A DNA stretch of 64,000 nucleotides from Mesorhizobium sp. 1M-11 (GTDB taxonomy: Bacteria; Pseudomonadota; Alphaproteobacteria; Rhizobiales; Rhizobiaceae): contig NZ_LJSD01000029.1 of the NCBI RefSeq assembly GCF_001303895.1, forward strand, positions 1 through 64,000, given 5' to 3'. The notes under the pieces are model-generated. The model was given only the letters and a program-made list of their open reading frames with translations, did no database searches and was not told the origin of the DNA. Numbering within the stretch: position 1 is the first letter of the stretch; every line of letters starts with the position of its first letter. Shown here piece by piece: positions 1 through 11,629 of the stretch. The position numbers were made by a program, and so were the translations under genes.

Positions 1-815
1 CTGCCGAGCCCTTCGATGCCGAGTTCGACGACATCGCCTGATTTGAGATAGCGCGGCGGCTTCATGCCCATGCCGACGCCGGGCGGCGTGCCGGTGGAGA
101 TGATGTCGCCCGGCTGCAGGCTCATGAACTGCGACAGATACGAAACCAGGAAGGCGACGCCGTAGACCATCGTCCTGGTCGAACCGTTCTGCATCGTCTC
201 GCCGTTCACGGTAAGCCACATCTTGAGATCCTGCGGATCCTTGACCTCGTCCTTGGTCACCAGCCACGGGCCGATGGGCCCGAAGGTGTCGCAGCTCTTG
301 CCCTTGGTCCATTGGCCGGAGCGCTCGGTCTGGAACGCACGCTCCGAGACATCGTGGGCGACGCAGTAGCCGGCCACATAATCCAGCGCTTCGGCTTCCG
401 AGACATATTTCGCGGTCTTGCCGATGACGACGCCGAGTTCGACCTCCCAGTCGGTCTTCTGCGAGCCGCGCGGGATCAGGACATCGTCATCCGGGCCGAC
501 GATGGCGGATGTCGCCTTCATGAAGACCACCGGTTCCGGCGGCACCTGCAGGCCGGATTCGGCGGCGTGATCGGCATAGTTGAGGCCGATGCAGATGAAT
601 TTGCCGGTACCGGCCACGCAGGCACCGAAACGCGGCTTGTCGGTGACCGCCGGCAGCGACTTCGGATCGAGCCTGGCAAGGGTCGCGAGCGACGCCGGGT
701 CCAGTGCCTTGCCGCCGATGTCGGCAACATGGCTGCTCAAATCACGAATAACGCCGTCCGCATCGACGAGGCCAGGCTTCTCGGCGCCGGCGGCGCCATA
801 GCGAACAAGTTTCAT
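1..815 (-). CDS. Fumarylacetoacetate hydrolase family protein (3' end outside window)
   Basis: Minus-strand ORF starting at an ATG (815-813) and still open at base 1, so at least 271 residues are visible and the C-terminus is missing. The N-terminus (MKLVRYGAAG, then EKPG) and the metal-binding set typical of FAH-fold hydrolases are visible: Glu124 and Glu126 in DWEVELG and Asp155 in AHDVSER. Members of this family cleave C-C bonds of 2,4-diketo acids with Mg2+ or Mn2+. It lies 25 bases downstream of an SDR dehydrogenase gene on the same strand. In the non-phosphorylating L-fucose route known from Xanthomonas, an FAH-family 2,4-diketo-3-deoxy-fuconate hydrolase acts just after an SDR 2-keto-3-deoxy-fuconate dehydrogenase, which fits this pair. 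The substrate is inferred; automatic pipelines often call such proteins ureidoglycolate lyase. Confidence 0.85.
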   Translation of the reverse strand, partial: MKLVRYGAAGAEKPGLVDADGVIRDLSSHVADIGGKALDPASLATLARLDPKSLPAVTDKPRFGACVAGTGKFICIGLNYADHAAESGLQVPPEPVVFMKATSAIVGPDDDVLIPRGSQKTDWEVELGVVIGKTAKYVSEAEALDYVAGYCVAHDVSERAFQTERSGQWTKGKSCDTFGPIGPWLVTKDEVKDPQDLKMWLTVNGETMQNGSTRTMVYGVAFLVSYLSQFMSLQPGDIISTGTPPGVGMGMKPPRYLKSGDVVELGIEGLG

Positions 816-840
816 GCAGTCCTCCAGTTCATTCCAACAG

Positions 841-1998
<1,158 letters not shown>

Positions 1999-2787
1999 GT
2001 GGCTCGCGCAGTGATCTTTTTTCTGTCGTTCTTTTGCCTGCCGCTGACGGCTCTTGCGCAAGGATGCCTGGCCATAGCCGAGGCTCTGCCAAATGTCGTC
2101 TATGCCAGCATTGTGACCGCGCAGACCGGGACAACGGACGGCGATGTCACCATTACCTATGCCGGCCACTCAACCTACCTCATCGAGAGCTCGGCTGGCG
2201 TGCGCATCGCCACCGACTACAGCGGCATTTATGGCAATGATCTGCTGCCCGACGTGGTGACCATGAACAAGGCTCATCGCACCCATTTCACCGATACGCC
2301 TCCCCCCGGCATCGCTCATGTCCTGCGCGGCTGGAATCCTTTAGGCGGCCCGGCCAGCCATGCCTTGACCATCGATGACGTCTACATTCGCAACGTGCCG
2401 ACCGATATCCGCAGCTGGGGCGGTGAACTCGAGCGCGACGGCAATTCGATCTTCATCTTCGAGACGGCCGGGCTGTCCATCGGCCATCTCGGCCACCTGC
2501 ACACGCGTCTGAACGATGCCCAATATGGTGCAGTGGGTCGCCTCGATGTGGTGATGGTTCCAATCGACGGTGGTCTGACGCTGTCTCTGCCGGTTCTCAG
2601 CGAGATCATCACGAGACTGCGCTCTTCCATCGTCCTGCCGATGCACCGACATTCCACGCCGATCGACGAATTCACGAACAGGCTACGGGATAAATTCGCA
2701 GTCGAGGTCAGGGACGGTCCTTCGCTCGAACTGTCCCAGAAAACTCTACCCAGTCAGCCGACCATCATCGTGCTGGACGGAGTTTGA
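1999..2787 (+). CDS. Exported MBL-fold (UlaG-like) metallo-hydrolase
   Basis: Protein of 262 residues with the metallo-beta-lactamase fold in its UlaG-like variant. It begins with a hydrophobic secretion signal of about 22 residues (VIFFLSFFCLPLTALAQG), so it is probably periplasmic. The fold entry strand is ITYAGHSTYLIES. The metal motif appears as NKAHRTHFTD, and further histidines occur in GHLGHLH and LPMHRHS. The GTG at 1999 was chosen because GGAGG at 1989-1993 has ideal spacing and the signal peptide follows at once; a GTG at 2011 is also possible, and longer forms to 1801 lack such support. The gene is alone, convergent with the ATP synthase operon and separated from it by a bidirectional terminator. 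The substrate is unknown. Confidence 0.75.
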   Translation: MARAVIFFLSFFCLPLTALAQGCLAIAEALPNVVYASIVTAQTGTTDGDVTITYAGHSTYLIESSAGVRIATDYSGIYGNDLLPDVVTMNKAHRTHFTDTPPPGIAHVLRGWNPLGGPASHALTIDDVYIRNVPTDIRSWGGELERDGNSIFIFETAGLSIGHLGHLHTRLNDAQYGAVGRLDVVMVPIDGGLTLSLPVLSEIITRLRSSIVLPMHRHSTPIDEFTNRLRDKFAVEVRDGPSLELSQKTLPSQPTIIVLDGV

Positions 2788-2828
2788 CGATTTTGAGCGG
2801 CCGGTCGAAATCTGTCGTGCTCAAATAA

Positions 2829-2854
2829 AAAAGCGGAGCATTTGCTCCGCTTTT
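2829..2854. terminator. Bidirectional Rho-independent terminator
   Basis: An 11-bp perfect stem (AAAAGCGGAGC pairing with GCTCCGCTTTT) closes a 4-base loop. It has a T-run on the plus side and an A-rich stretch that reads as a T-run on the minus side. It sits between the convergent metallo-hydrolase gene and atpC and can stop transcription from both. Confidence 0.85.
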
Positions 2855-2875
2855 CGATTTGATATGCCTTCGGAA

Positions 2876-3283
2876 CTACGCCGGCAGGATCGCGCCTTCC
2901 AGCGTGGTGAGCTGGTGCAGGAACTGCTCTGCCTTCGTGCGGGATGCATCGTCCTTCGCATCGGCGATATCCTCGCGCGCCTCCTGGATGCGGCGGGCGA
3001 TCTCGGCGCGGTCGATGTCCTCGACGGCGACCGCGGATTCCGCCAACAGCGTGCAGCCCGAAGGCAGGATGTCGGCGAAACCGCCGAACACCACGAAGCG
3101 CTGGGTGTTACCGGAAGCCGGCTTCACCGTAACGACACCCGGTTTGATGGTGGTCATCACCGGAGCATGCTCCGCCATGACAGTCATCTCGCCTTCCGCG
3201 CCCGGAATGACGACGGACTCGACCTCTTCCGAGACAAGCAGGCGCTCGGGCGAGACCAGTTCGAATTTGAAAGCTTTAGCCAT
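2876..3283 (-). CDS. atpC: ATP synthase F1 subunit epsilon
   Basis: Epsilon subunit of the F1 sector (135 residues). It sits on the gamma subunit in the central rotor stalk and can inhibit ATP hydrolysis. The N-terminal beta-sandwich is clear (FKFELVSPERLL, GAEGEMTVMAEHAPVMTTIKPG), and the short C-terminal helical part contains REDIADAKDD. It is the last gene of the minus-strand operon atpH-atpA-atpG-atpD-atpC, 66 bases after atpD, and is followed by a strong terminator. As in other alphaproteobacteria, the F0 genes are not in this cluster. Confidence 0.97.
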   Translation of the reverse strand: MAKAFKFELVSPERLLVSEEVESVVIPGAEGEMTVMAEHAPVMTTIKPGVVTVKPASGNTQRFVVFGGFADILPSGCTLLAESAVAVEDIDRAEIARRIQEAREDIADAKDDASRTKAEQFLHQLTTLEGAILPA

Positions 3284-3349
3284 GTCGTCTCACAAACGCT
3301 CGGAACGAAGCGCGCGGACGACGTCGTCCGCGCGATTGCTTTTCTGCGA

Positions 3350-5008
<1,659 letters not shown>

Positions 5009-5054
5009 TTACCGCGTGCTCCGTGCGAAGGCCGCCTGCCTTCGCGGTTCACGC

Positions 5055-5936
5055 TTAGAGCGCCTCGGCGCCCGAAATGATTTCGATCAGTTCCTTGGTG
5101 ATCTGCGCCTGGCGCTGGCGGTTGTAGGTGATCGACAGTCTGTTGATCATATCGCCGGCATTGCGCGTCGCACTGTCCATCGCGCTCATCTTGGCACCCA
5201 TCTCGCCAGCTGCGTTTTCAAGCAGCGCGCGGAAGATCTGCACCGCGATGTTGCGCGGGATGAGGTCGGAGAGGATTTCGCCCGGCTCCGGCTCGTATTC
5301 GTAGACGGCGGCGCCATTGGCGGCTTCGCCCGATGCTTCGACAGCCGCGGCAGGAATGATCTGCTGCGCGGTCGGGATCTGGCTGATCACCGATTTGAAA
5401 TTCGAATAGAACAGCGTGCAGACGTCGAACTGGCCGTCGTTGAACAGGCCGATCACCTTCTTGGCGATCGCGTCTGCGTTGACGAAGCTCAGCGTACGCA
5501 CTTCGCGCAGGTCGACGCGGTCGAGGATCAGCGAGGCATAGTCGCGACGCAGGATGTCGTAACCCTTCTTGCCGACGCAGATGATCTTCACCTGCTTACC
5601 GGCAGAGAGGAGCTTGCGGATGTGGTCGCGGGCCAGACGTGCGATCTGCGAGTTGAAACCGCCGCACAGGCCGCGTTCGGCCGTGCAGACGACGAGCAGG
5701 TGCACATCATCCTTGCCGGTGCCGGTCATCAGCGCCGGAGCGTCTCCGCCGCCACCGACCGCCTGGGTGATGTTGGCCAGCACCGCGCCCATCCGTTCGG
5801 AATAGGGACGCGCCGCTTCCGCAGCCTCCTGGGCACGACGCAGCTTCGCCGCGGCGACCATCTGCATCGCCTTGGTGATCTTCTGCGTCGCCTTGACCGA
5901 GGCGATGCGGTTACGAAGGTCTTTTAGTGAAGGCAT
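5055..5936 (-). CDS. atpG: ATP synthase F1 subunit gamma
   Basis: Central stalk subunit (293 residues) that rotates inside the alpha3-beta3 ring and couples proton flow to ATP synthesis. The N-terminal coiled-coil helix is canonical ([24 protein letters not shown]), as is the C-terminal helix ending [22 protein letters not shown]. The conserved GLCGGFN motif is present in the middle. It is third in the operon, 29 bases after atpA. Nothing unusual was seen. Confidence 0.97.
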   Translation of the reverse strand: MPSLKDLRNRIASVKATQKITKAMQMVAAAKLRRAQEAAEAARPYSERMGAVLANITQAVGGGGDAPALMTGTGKDDVHLLVVCTAERGLCGGFNSQIARLARDHIRKLLSAGKQVKIICVGKKGYDILRRDYASLILDRVDLREVRTLSFVNADAIAKKVIGLFNDGQFDVCTLFYSNFKSVISQIPTAQQIIPAAAVEASGEAANGAAVYEYEPEPGEILSDLIPRNIAVQIFRALLENAAGEMGAKMSAMDSATRNAGDMINRLSITYNRQRQAQITKELIEIISGAEAL

Positions 5937-5965
5937 GCTTCAAACCCGGTCCCGTCTTCCGCCGC

Positions 5966-7495
5966 TTACGCGAAGGTCTTGGCGAAGTTGTCGATCTCGG
6001 CCTTGAGCTTGCCGCGCAGATCGTCGGACAGCGCCTTCTCCTTGCGGATCGCATCGAGAACCGCCTTACCGGCGTTGCGCATATGCGAGAGCAGACCCTG
6101 CTCGAACTTGCCGACCTGGTTCAGCGCCAGCTTGTCGAGGTAGCCGTTCACGCCGGCGAAGATCACCGCGACCTGCTCTTCGGTCTTGAGCGGCGAGAAC
6201 TGCGGCTGCTTCAGGAGCTCGGTCAGGCGCGAACCACGGTTCAGCAGGCGCTGCGTAGCAGCGTCGAGGTCCGAGCCGAACTGCGCGAATGCCGCCATTT
6301 CGCGGTACTGCGCGAGCTCACCCTTGATCGAACCGGCGACCTGTTTCATCGCCTTGACCTGTGCCGACGAACCGACGCGCGACACCGACAGACCGACGTT
6401 CACGGCCGGGCGGATACCCTGGAAGAACAGGTTGGTTTCCAGGAAGATCTGGCCGTCGGTGATCGAGATCACGTTGGTCGGAATGTAGGCAGACACGTCG
6501 TTTGCCTGCGTCTCGATGACCGGCAGCGCGGTCAGCGAACCGTTGCCGTTGTCGTCGTTGAGCTTCGCAGCGCGCTCGAGCAGACGGGAGTGCAGGTAGA
6601 ACACGTCGCCCGGATAGGCTTCACGGCCCGGCGGGCGGCGCAGCAACAGCGACATCTGACGGTAGGCGACAGCCTGCTTGGACAGATCGTCATAAGAGAT
6701 CAGCGCATGCTTGCCATTGTCGCGGAAGTATTCGCCCATGGTGCAGCCGGTGAACGGCGCCAGGAACTGCATCGGCGCCGGGTCCGAAGCGGTGGCGGCG
6801 ATGATGATGGAGTAGTCGAGCGCACCGCGCTCTTCCAGAACCTTCACGAACTGCGCGACGGTCGAACGCTTCTGGCCGACGGCGACGTAGACGCAGAAAA
6901 GCTTTTCCGAATCCGGGCCGGTTTCATGCACCGACTTCTGGTTCAGCATGGTGTCCAGGATGATGGCGGTCTTGCCGGTCTGACGGTCGCCGATGACCAG
7001 CTCGCGCTGGCCGCGACCAACCGGGATCAGGGCGTCGATAGCCTTGAGGCCGGTCGACATCGGCTCGTGCACCGACTTGCGGGGAATGATGCCGGGGGCC
7101 TTCACGTCGACGCGGCGACGCTCGGTGGCCTTGATCGGGCCCTTGCCGTCGATCGGGTTGCCGAGGGCGTCAACGACGCGGCCAAGCAGGCCCGGACCGA
7201 CCGGAACGTCGACGATGGCGCCGGTGCGCTTGACGGTGTCGCCTTCCTTGATGTCGCGGTCGGCACCGAAGATAACGACGCCGACATTGTCGGCTTCGAG
7301 GTTCAGCGCCATGCCGCGGATGCCGCCGGGGAACTCGACCATCTCACCGGCCTGGACATTGTCGAGACCGTAGACGCGGGCGATACCGTCACCCACCGAC
7401 AGAACCTGACCGACTTCGGAGACTTCAGCCTCCTTGCCGAAATTCTTGATCTGGTCTTTCAGAATTGCGGAAATTTCCGCGGCGCGGATGTCCAT
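5966..7495 (-). CDS. atpA: ATP synthase F1 subunit alpha
   Basis: Non-catalytic nucleotide-binding subunit of F1 (509 residues). The N-terminal segment [16 protein letters not shown] contacts the delta subunit. The P-loop is GDRQTGKTA, and the signature [17 protein letters not shown] follows. Length and domain order are standard. The ATG overlaps the TGA of atpH by one base (TGATG), which implies translational coupling in the operon. Confidence 0.97.
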   Translation of the reverse strand: MDIRAAEISAILKDQIKNFGKEAEVSEVGQVLSVGDGIARVYGLDNVQAGEMVEFPGGIRGMALNLEADNVGVVIFGADRDIKEGDTVKRTGAIVDVPVGPGLLGRVVDALGNPIDGKGPIKATERRRVDVKAPGIIPRKSVHEPMSTGLKAIDALIPVGRGQRELVIGDRQTGKTAIILDTMLNQKSVHETGPDSEKLFCVYVAVGQKRSTVAQFVKVLEERGALDYSIIIAATASDPAPMQFLAPFTGCTMGEYFRDNGKHALISYDDLSKQAVAYRQMSLLLRRPPGREAYPGDVFYLHSRLLERAAKLNDDNGNGSLTALPVIETQANDVSAYIPTNVISITDGQIFLETNLFFQGIRPAVNVGLSVSRVGSSAQVKAMKQVAGSIKGELAQYREMAAFAQFGSDLDAATQRLLNRGSRLTELLKQPQFSPLKTEEQVAVIFAGVNGYLDKLALNQVGKFEQGLLSHMRNAGKAVLDAIRKEKALSDDLRGKLKAEIDNFAKTFA

Positions 7496-8055
7496 CAGCC
7501 GACCTCTTTCAGTGCAAGCTTGAGCGAATTGAGTTTGGTTTTGAGCGACGTGTCGATCTGGCGCGAGCCCATCTTCACGATCATGCCGCCGAGCAGCGAA
7601 GGATCAACCGTGACGGTGATCGCAACGTCCTTGCCGGCGACGGCCTTCAGAGCGGTCTTCAGTTCGGCTTCCTGGCCCGACGTCAGCGTATGTGCCGACG
7701 TCACCTCGGCGGCAGTCTCGCCGCGATGCTCGGCGGCGATACGGCGGAAAGCCTTGATCATGCCGGGCACGGCGAACAGGCGTCGATTGCCGGCCACGAC
7801 GCGCAGGAAGTTCCTGGCGAGCCCGCCGATCTTGGCCTTGTCGACGATGGCGGAAATGGCGCGAACCTGATCCTCGGTGGTGAACACCGGGCTTTCGATC
7901 AGGCGCTTCAGATCGGCGCTGCCGGCGAGCAGAGTTTCGAAGCTGTTGAGGTCGGCTTCGACCTTGGCGACGGATTTCGCCTCGAGCGCCAGCTCGAAAA
8001 GCGATGACGCATAGCGCTCTGCGACAGCGGAGATTGGCGAGGACGTTTGGGCCAC
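7495..8055 (-). CDS. atpH: ATP synthase F1 subunit delta
   Basis: Peripheral stalk subunit (186 residues) that joins the F1 head to the b subunits of F0. The fold starts at [19 protein letters not shown], and the typical C-terminal part reads [22 protein letters not shown] chose the GTG at 8055 because the resulting 186 residues match the family length; a longer frame from 8145 would add 30 basic residues that other delta subunits lack. It is the first gene of the operon and its stop overlaps the atpA start by one base. The ribosome-binding site in front (AGAGAAAAGACGG) is weak. Confidence 0.92.
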   Translation of the reverse strand: MAQTSSPISAVAERYASSLFELALEAKSVAKVEADLNSFETLLAGSADLKRLIESPVFTTEDQVRAISAIVDKAKIGGLARNFLRVVAGNRRLFAVPGMIKAFRRIAAEHRGETAAEVTSAHTLTSGQEAELKTALKAVAGKDVAITVTVDPSLLGGMIVKMGSRQIDTSLKTKLNSLKLALKEVG

Positions 8056-8116
8056 GGACCGTCTTTTCTCTTGTCTGAGAGGCCGCAGATCCTTGGCGCG
8101 AGCAAAAACTCTGGCT

Positions 8117-8145
8117 AAATCTTTGACCTTACTGCATTTTTTCAA
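8117..8145 (-). promoter_or_regulatory. Possible promoter of the atpHAGDC operon
   Basis: On the minus strand TTGAAA (8145-8140) is followed after 17 bases by AGATTT (8122-8117), about 60 bases before the atpH start. The spacing is right, but the -10 element is poor, so this is only a suggestion. Confidence 0.3.
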
Positions 8146-8301
8146 GCCAAGGGACGCGGCTTCCGCTGTCCCCCGGTCGAAAGTCGGTTGCCGTCTAGCA
8201 CAGGCTTTTCAGGACCGCAATGCGTCCACGGGCACGCTTTCAAGGCACTTTTGTCGCATCCGGCGGCCGAGTTCAATGCTTGGCGGCGGATTCAATGCGA
8301 T

Positions 8302-8697
8302 TCAGGCCAAAAAGCCGAAGGCGAAGGCAAGCGGCAATGCAGCCAGCACGAGCTCCACCACAACCGCCCCCCAATTGTAGGGCGTGTTGGCGCCATCGGA
8401 CATCATGGCAAGGATTCGGCCGAAGGCGGTGAAAAGCCAGGAGAAGCCGAGCGCCATATAGAGCAGCGGCTGTGCCAGCAGAATCGCGCAGAGCCCGACA
8501 CCGAGATAGAAACCAGCCATGCGGGCTCGCCCCTCGGCAATCGCCTCCGGCTTTTCCGGCTTGGGTTGCAGGCGCAACAGCTTGAAGCAGAGACCCGGCG
8601 CGAAAAACAGCGCCAGCCCGAGCAGCAGCGTAATCGCCGCACTCGACCACGCAAGCCACTCGCCCTGGGTGGTCGGCCAAGGAAATGAAAATTCCAT
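8302..8697 (-). CDS. DUF4345-like membrane protein
   Basis: Small integral membrane protein of 131 residues with about four hydrophobic helices: SAAITLLLGLALFFAPGL, MAGFYLGVGLCAILLAQPLL, a helix around LYMALGFSWLFTAFGRILAMM, and VVVELVLAALPLAFAFGFL. The pattern of helix-Arg-loop-helix and the LxxGR(I/L)xxMxSDG segment resemble the DUF4345 family, assigned from memory only. The ATG at 8697 was chosen because hydrophobic sequence follows directly and the upstream codons look non-coding. It stands alone, divergent from the epimerase gene at 8851. Function unknown. Confidence 0.65.
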   Translation of the reverse strand: MEFSFPWPTTQGEWLAWSSAAITLLLGLALFFAPGLCFKLLRLQPKPEKPEAIAEGRARMAGFYLGVGLCAILLAQPLLYMALGFSWLFTAFGRILAMMSDGANTPYNWGAVVVELVLAALPLAFAFGFLA

Positions 8698-8798
8698 TTT
8701 CTGCGATCCCCTCGAAACGTGACCGCATTGAAGATCATCGTTTCGGGAAGTCAAGCGCGCGCCCACGCGCCATGGACACACCGTGCCCTCCTGCTTGA

Positions 8799-8838
8799 CT
8801 TATTATCAGTACACTGATATCAGAGCACTGATAATAAG
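8799..8838. promoter_or_regulatory. 40-bp nested palindrome, probable double operator
   Basis: The block 8799-8838 is a near-perfect inverted repeat centred at 8818/8819, with perfect 12-base ends (CTTATTATCAGT and its complement). Inside it are two overlapping 16-bp palindromes of the form TATCAGT-N2-ACTGATA at 8804-8819 (perfect arms) and 8818-8833 (one mismatch). It abuts the ribosome-binding site of the epimerase gene, so a bound repressor would block transcription. The MarR gene at 10102 in the same unit is the most likely binder (inferred). Confidence 0.75.
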
Positions 8839-8850
8839 AAGGTGGTCGAT

Positions 8851-9579
8851 ATGAGTCGAAGGATTCTTCTTGCAGGTGCCACGGGAGCGGTTGGGCGACG
8901 CCTCGTACCGATTCTCGTGGAAGCAGGTCATCCGGTGTGGGGGACAACCCGCTCGGCGGCAAAAGCAGCAGAGCTGGAAGCGGCAGGTGCCAATGCCGTG
9001 GTCGTCGATGTGTTCGATGCCGAAGCATTGTCGACAGCCGCGCGCGAAATCAGGCCGGAGGTCGTCATCCACCAGTTGACAGATCTGCCGAAGGACCTCG
9101 ATCCCGCACTGATGGGCGAAGCGATCGCGCGCAACGCACGCATCCGTAACGAAGGCACCCGCAATCTGATCGAGGCGGCAAAGCGGGCCGGCGCCACGCG
9201 ACTGATCGCGCAGAGCATCGCCTGGGCCTATGCCCCTGGCCCGCTGCCACATGACGAACAGGACCCGCTGGATTCCACCGCAGAAGGCGCCCGCGCCATC
9301 AGCGTCAACGGGGTCATTGCACTCGAACGCCAGGTTCTCGAGACGCCGATGGACGCCGTCATCCTGCGCTACGGACAGTTCTATGGTCCGGGTACTGGAT
9401 TTAACGCAGCGAAACTCGGCGCTTCCGTGCATGTCGATGCGGCCGCCTACGCTGCTTTGCTTGCCGTCGATCGCGGCGCCGGCATCTACAACATCGCGGA
9501 GCCGAACGACCAAGTCTCGACCGGAAGAGCCATCGCCGACCTTGGTTGGAACGCCGATTTCAGGAGATCCACGACATGA
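8851..9579 (+). CDS. NAD(P)-dependent epimerase/dehydratase family protein
   Basis: Extended-SDR oxidoreductase of 242 residues. The Rossmann motif ILLAGATGAVGRRL is at residues 5-18, and the typical strands VVIHQLTDLP and LIAQSIAWAYAP follow. The usual YxxxK pair is not obvious, which is common in the atypical SDRs of this group. I chose the ATG at 8851 because AGAAGG lies eight bases upstream. Its stop overlaps the start of the cupin gene by four bases (ATGA), and a MarR regulator follows, so the three form one unit controlled from the nested palindrome in front. The substrate is unknown. Confidence 0.85.
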   Translation: MSRRILLAGATGAVGRRLVPILVEAGHPVWGTTRSAAKAAELEAAGANAVVVDVFDAEALSTAAREIRPEVVIHQLTDLPKDLDPALMGEAIARNARIRNEGTRNLIEAAKRAGATRLIAQSIAWAYAPGPLPHDEQDPLDSTAEGARAISVNGVIALERQVLETPMDAVILRYGQFYGPGTGFNAAKLGASVHVDAAAYAALLAVDRGAGIYNIAEPNDQVSTGRAIADLGWNADFRRSTT

Positions 9580-10118
9580 GCAGTCAAGTCTTCAACGACC
9601 AAACTCCACCCGGCCTGTCGAAGTGGCGGTCCGTCATCGCATTGGCGGCCGTTGTGGCGGCAGGCGCAATCTTCGCGGGGCTCTACATGGCGAGGGTGGA
9701 CCCTCGGCCAGCCACCATGCACATGGCGGAGGGCAGCAAACCTGCTGCTGCTTCAGGCCGGCCTGTTACCGAAATCAAGCCTATTTCCTGCACACCCTTG
9801 CCCGACATTCCCGGCAAGGCCGTAACCACGGCAATCGTGAACTTTCCGCCTGACGCCTATACGCCGCGCCATCGCCACCCTGGCAATGTCACCGCCTTTG
9901 TGTTGAAGGGCACGTTGAAATCCCAGCTCGCCGGCGAGCCGCCGATGACCTACACCAAAGGCCAAAGCTGGTTCGAACCGACAGGCGCAATCCATCTGTT
10001 TGCAGAAAACGCCAGCAAGACCGAGCCGGCATCGTTGCTTGCCATGTTCGTTGCCGACGAGAATTGCGGCCCGTTGACGGTGTTTTTGCCGGACGAACAC
10101 GATGGCCACGCCAATTGA
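9576..10118 (+). CDS. Membrane-anchored cupin domain protein
   Basis: Protein of 180 residues. A single hydrophobic helix near the N-terminus (SVIALAAVVAAGAIFAGLYMA) would anchor it or act as an uncleaved signal, placing a C-terminal cupin beta-barrel in the periplasm. The metal motif is readable as PRHRHPGNVTAFVLKGTL, and the second cupin strand as WFEPTGAIHLFAENAS. The ATG at 9576 has AGGAG upstream and overlaps the epimerase stop. The tail overlaps the MarR gene by 17 bases. Similar cupins bind metal and small ligands; no activity can be assigned here. Confidence 0.85.
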   Translation: MSSQVFNDQTPPGLSKWRSVIALAAVVAAGAIFAGLYMARVDPRPATMHMAEGSKPAAASGRPVTEIKPISCTPLPDIPGKAVTTAIVNFPPDAYTPRHRHPGNVTAFVLKGTLKSQLAGEPPMTYTKGQSWFEPTGAIHLFAENASKTEPASLLAMFVADENCGPLTVFLPDEHDGHAN

Positions 10119-10608
10119 CAGGAGACGCGCCATAACCAGACCGGATCCCAAACAGCCGATACCGCGTGCCGGCGAAGGCAAGCGTGGCGAGGATGGCTAT
10201 TTCGGGTATCTGCTGCGCCAGGCGGCAGGCGCCTATCGCTATCGCATGGAAGCGACACTTGCCGATCTCGGCATCACCCAGCCGCAATTCGCGGTGATGG
10301 CGATGCTGAGTGCCTATCCGGGCCTTTCCAACGCCGACCTGGCGCGCGCTGCGTTGCTGACGCCGCAGACGCTCAGCGTCATCGTGACCAATCTGGAGAA
10401 GGCCGGCACGATCGTGAAACGCCGACATGCCACCAACGAGCGCATTCGCCAGCTGGAGCTAAGCGAAAAGGGCAAGGCGCTTTATGCAGAGGCACGCGGA
10501 CGCGTCCGCGTGCTCGAAGCCGACCTCGCCGCGGGATATTCCGAGGCCGAGCACAAGATCGTCCGCCGCTGGCTGGCTGGCATCACGACCGGCGCTCCGG
10601 AAGGCTAA
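10102..10608 (+). CDS. MarR family transcriptional regulator
   Basis: Winged-helix regulator of 168 residues that binds DNA as a dimer. The HTH part reads LGITQPQFAVMAMLSAYPGLSNADLARAALL, followed by the wing VKRRHATNERIRQLELSEKG. It is the third gene of the epimerase-cupin-MarR unit and probably represses it through the palindrome at 8799-8838 (inferred). The start is uncertain. The ATG at 10102 lies inside the cupin gene and has no clear ribosome-binding site, while a good AGGAG at 10120-10124 precedes only an ATA codon at 10132, which would be a very rare start. Confidence 0.9.
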   Translation: MATPIDRRRAITRPDPKQPIPRAGEGKRGEDGYFGYLLRQAAGAYRYRMEATLADLGITQPQFAVMAMLSAYPGLSNADLARAALLTPQTLSVIVTNLEKAGTIVKRRHATNERIRQLELSEKGKALYAEARGRVRVLEADLAAGYSEAEHKIVRRWLAGITTGAPEG

Positions 10609-10695
10609 CCGGCCGCAGTTTGGCCGTTTCGTTCAAGATTGCGGGGCGATGCAAGGCGCATGGTGTGACAGGTTCACACGATGATGAGGTCTGCC

Positions 10696-11061
10696 ATGTA
10701 CTCCGTCATTCAACAGCTCGGCTTCCTCCTGCTCGGCGGTGTCTTTGTCTGGGCAGGGCTGGAACATTTTCTGCGCTTCCGCACCATCACCGCACAGCTC
10801 GGTGAACAAGGCTTCCCGGCGCCCATTCCGCTGCTTGCCGCCGGCTCCCTGCTTGAGGTCGCAGCCGGCCTGTGCGTGGTCCTCGGCTTTTACAGACCCT
10901 ATGCCGCGGCTGCCTTGGTCGGCTTCACGATTGCCGCGAGCGCGCTGGCGCTCAATTTCTGGCGCTACTCCGGCCAGCAAAGACAGGGCCTGCGTTCCGC
11001 CTTCATCATCAACTTTGCCGTTATCGGCGGCCTCATCCTGGCGATGACCATGGCACAGTAG
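10696..11061 (+). CDS. DoxX family membrane protein
   Basis: Inner-membrane protein of 121 residues with four predicted helices in the DoxX pattern: FLLLGGVFVWAGLEHFLRF, PIPLLAAGSLLEVAAGLCVVLGF, YAAAALVGFTIAASALAL and FIINFAVIGGLILAMTMA. The family has been linked to redox and sulfur metabolism, but few members have a known job. I chose the third in-frame ATG (10696) because GAGG lies six bases before it; starts at 10681 and 10684 remain possible. It follows the MarR gene by 87 bases on the same strand and may belong to that unit. Confidence 0.85.
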   Translation: MYSVIQQLGFLLLGGVFVWAGLEHFLRFRTITAQLGEQGFPAPIPLLAAGSLLEVAAGLCVVLGFYRPYAAAALVGFTIAASALALNFWRYSGQQRQGLRSAFIINFAVIGGLILAMTMAQ

Positions 11062-11159
11062 CGCGAAATCTCGAAACTGATTTTCAGCAGGCCGATACGC
11101 GGTCCGAAACGACCCGCATCTGATATACCAGTTGATATATCATCATAAAACCAATGGTT

Positions 11160-11627
11160 TTAGTGCACACCAGCGATATCCATCTCGATGATATCCGCGA
11201 GCACATCCAACCCTTCGCCCGTACCGGCAATACGCAACTGCAATGAGCCGGCATCGCCAAGCCAGGCGATTTGCTCGGTGAAGACCATGCGTGTTCGGGC
11301 CGCCACGGCAAAAAGCTCGACGGTCGCCAGCGAGGCTGAGAGCCGTTCACCGGCAAAGCCCATGTCGAAGGCATAGATGATACGCCGTGCCGGCACGATA
11401 TCGAGATAGCGGGCAAAAAAGGTCTGCTCATGCCCTTCATCGGTGCGCCAGCGCTTGGCCTCGACGCCGCCGACGCGAAAATCGAACTGCTCCTCCAGCA
11501 CCGTCCAGTCGGGATGACAGGAGGTCCAGCGCTCCTTCAGCGCCGGCTCCGAAAAGAAGCGAAAAGCGTGTTTCGGACTGGCGGCCAGTTCGCGCTCGAC
11601 GACAAAGGTTTTGTGTTCGACGGTCAT
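11160..11627 (-). CDS. SRPBCC (AHSA1-like) domain protein
   Basis: Protein of 155 residues with the START/Bet v1-like helix-grip fold of the AHSA1 group. It opens with FVVERELAASPKHAFRFFSEPALKERW and continues with FDFRVGGVEAKRW and the closing helix LRIAGTGEGLDVLADIIEMD. It is the third gene of a minus-strand unit GST-ArsR-SRPBCC. Its start is two bases after the ArsR stop, with AAGAGGAAT as ribosome-binding site. ArsR-SRPBCC pairs are widespread in bacteria and are presumed to sense and handle a hydrophobic ligand; the ligand here is unknown. Confidence 0.88.
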   Translation of the reverse strand: MTVEHKTFVVERELAASPKHAFRFFSEPALKERWTSCHPDWTVLEEQFDFRVGGVEAKRWRTDEGHEQTFFARYLDIVPARRIIYAFDMGFAGERLSASLATVELFAVAARTRMVFTEQIAWLGDAGSLQLRIAGTGEGLDVLADIIEMDIAGVH

Positions 11628-11629
11628 GA

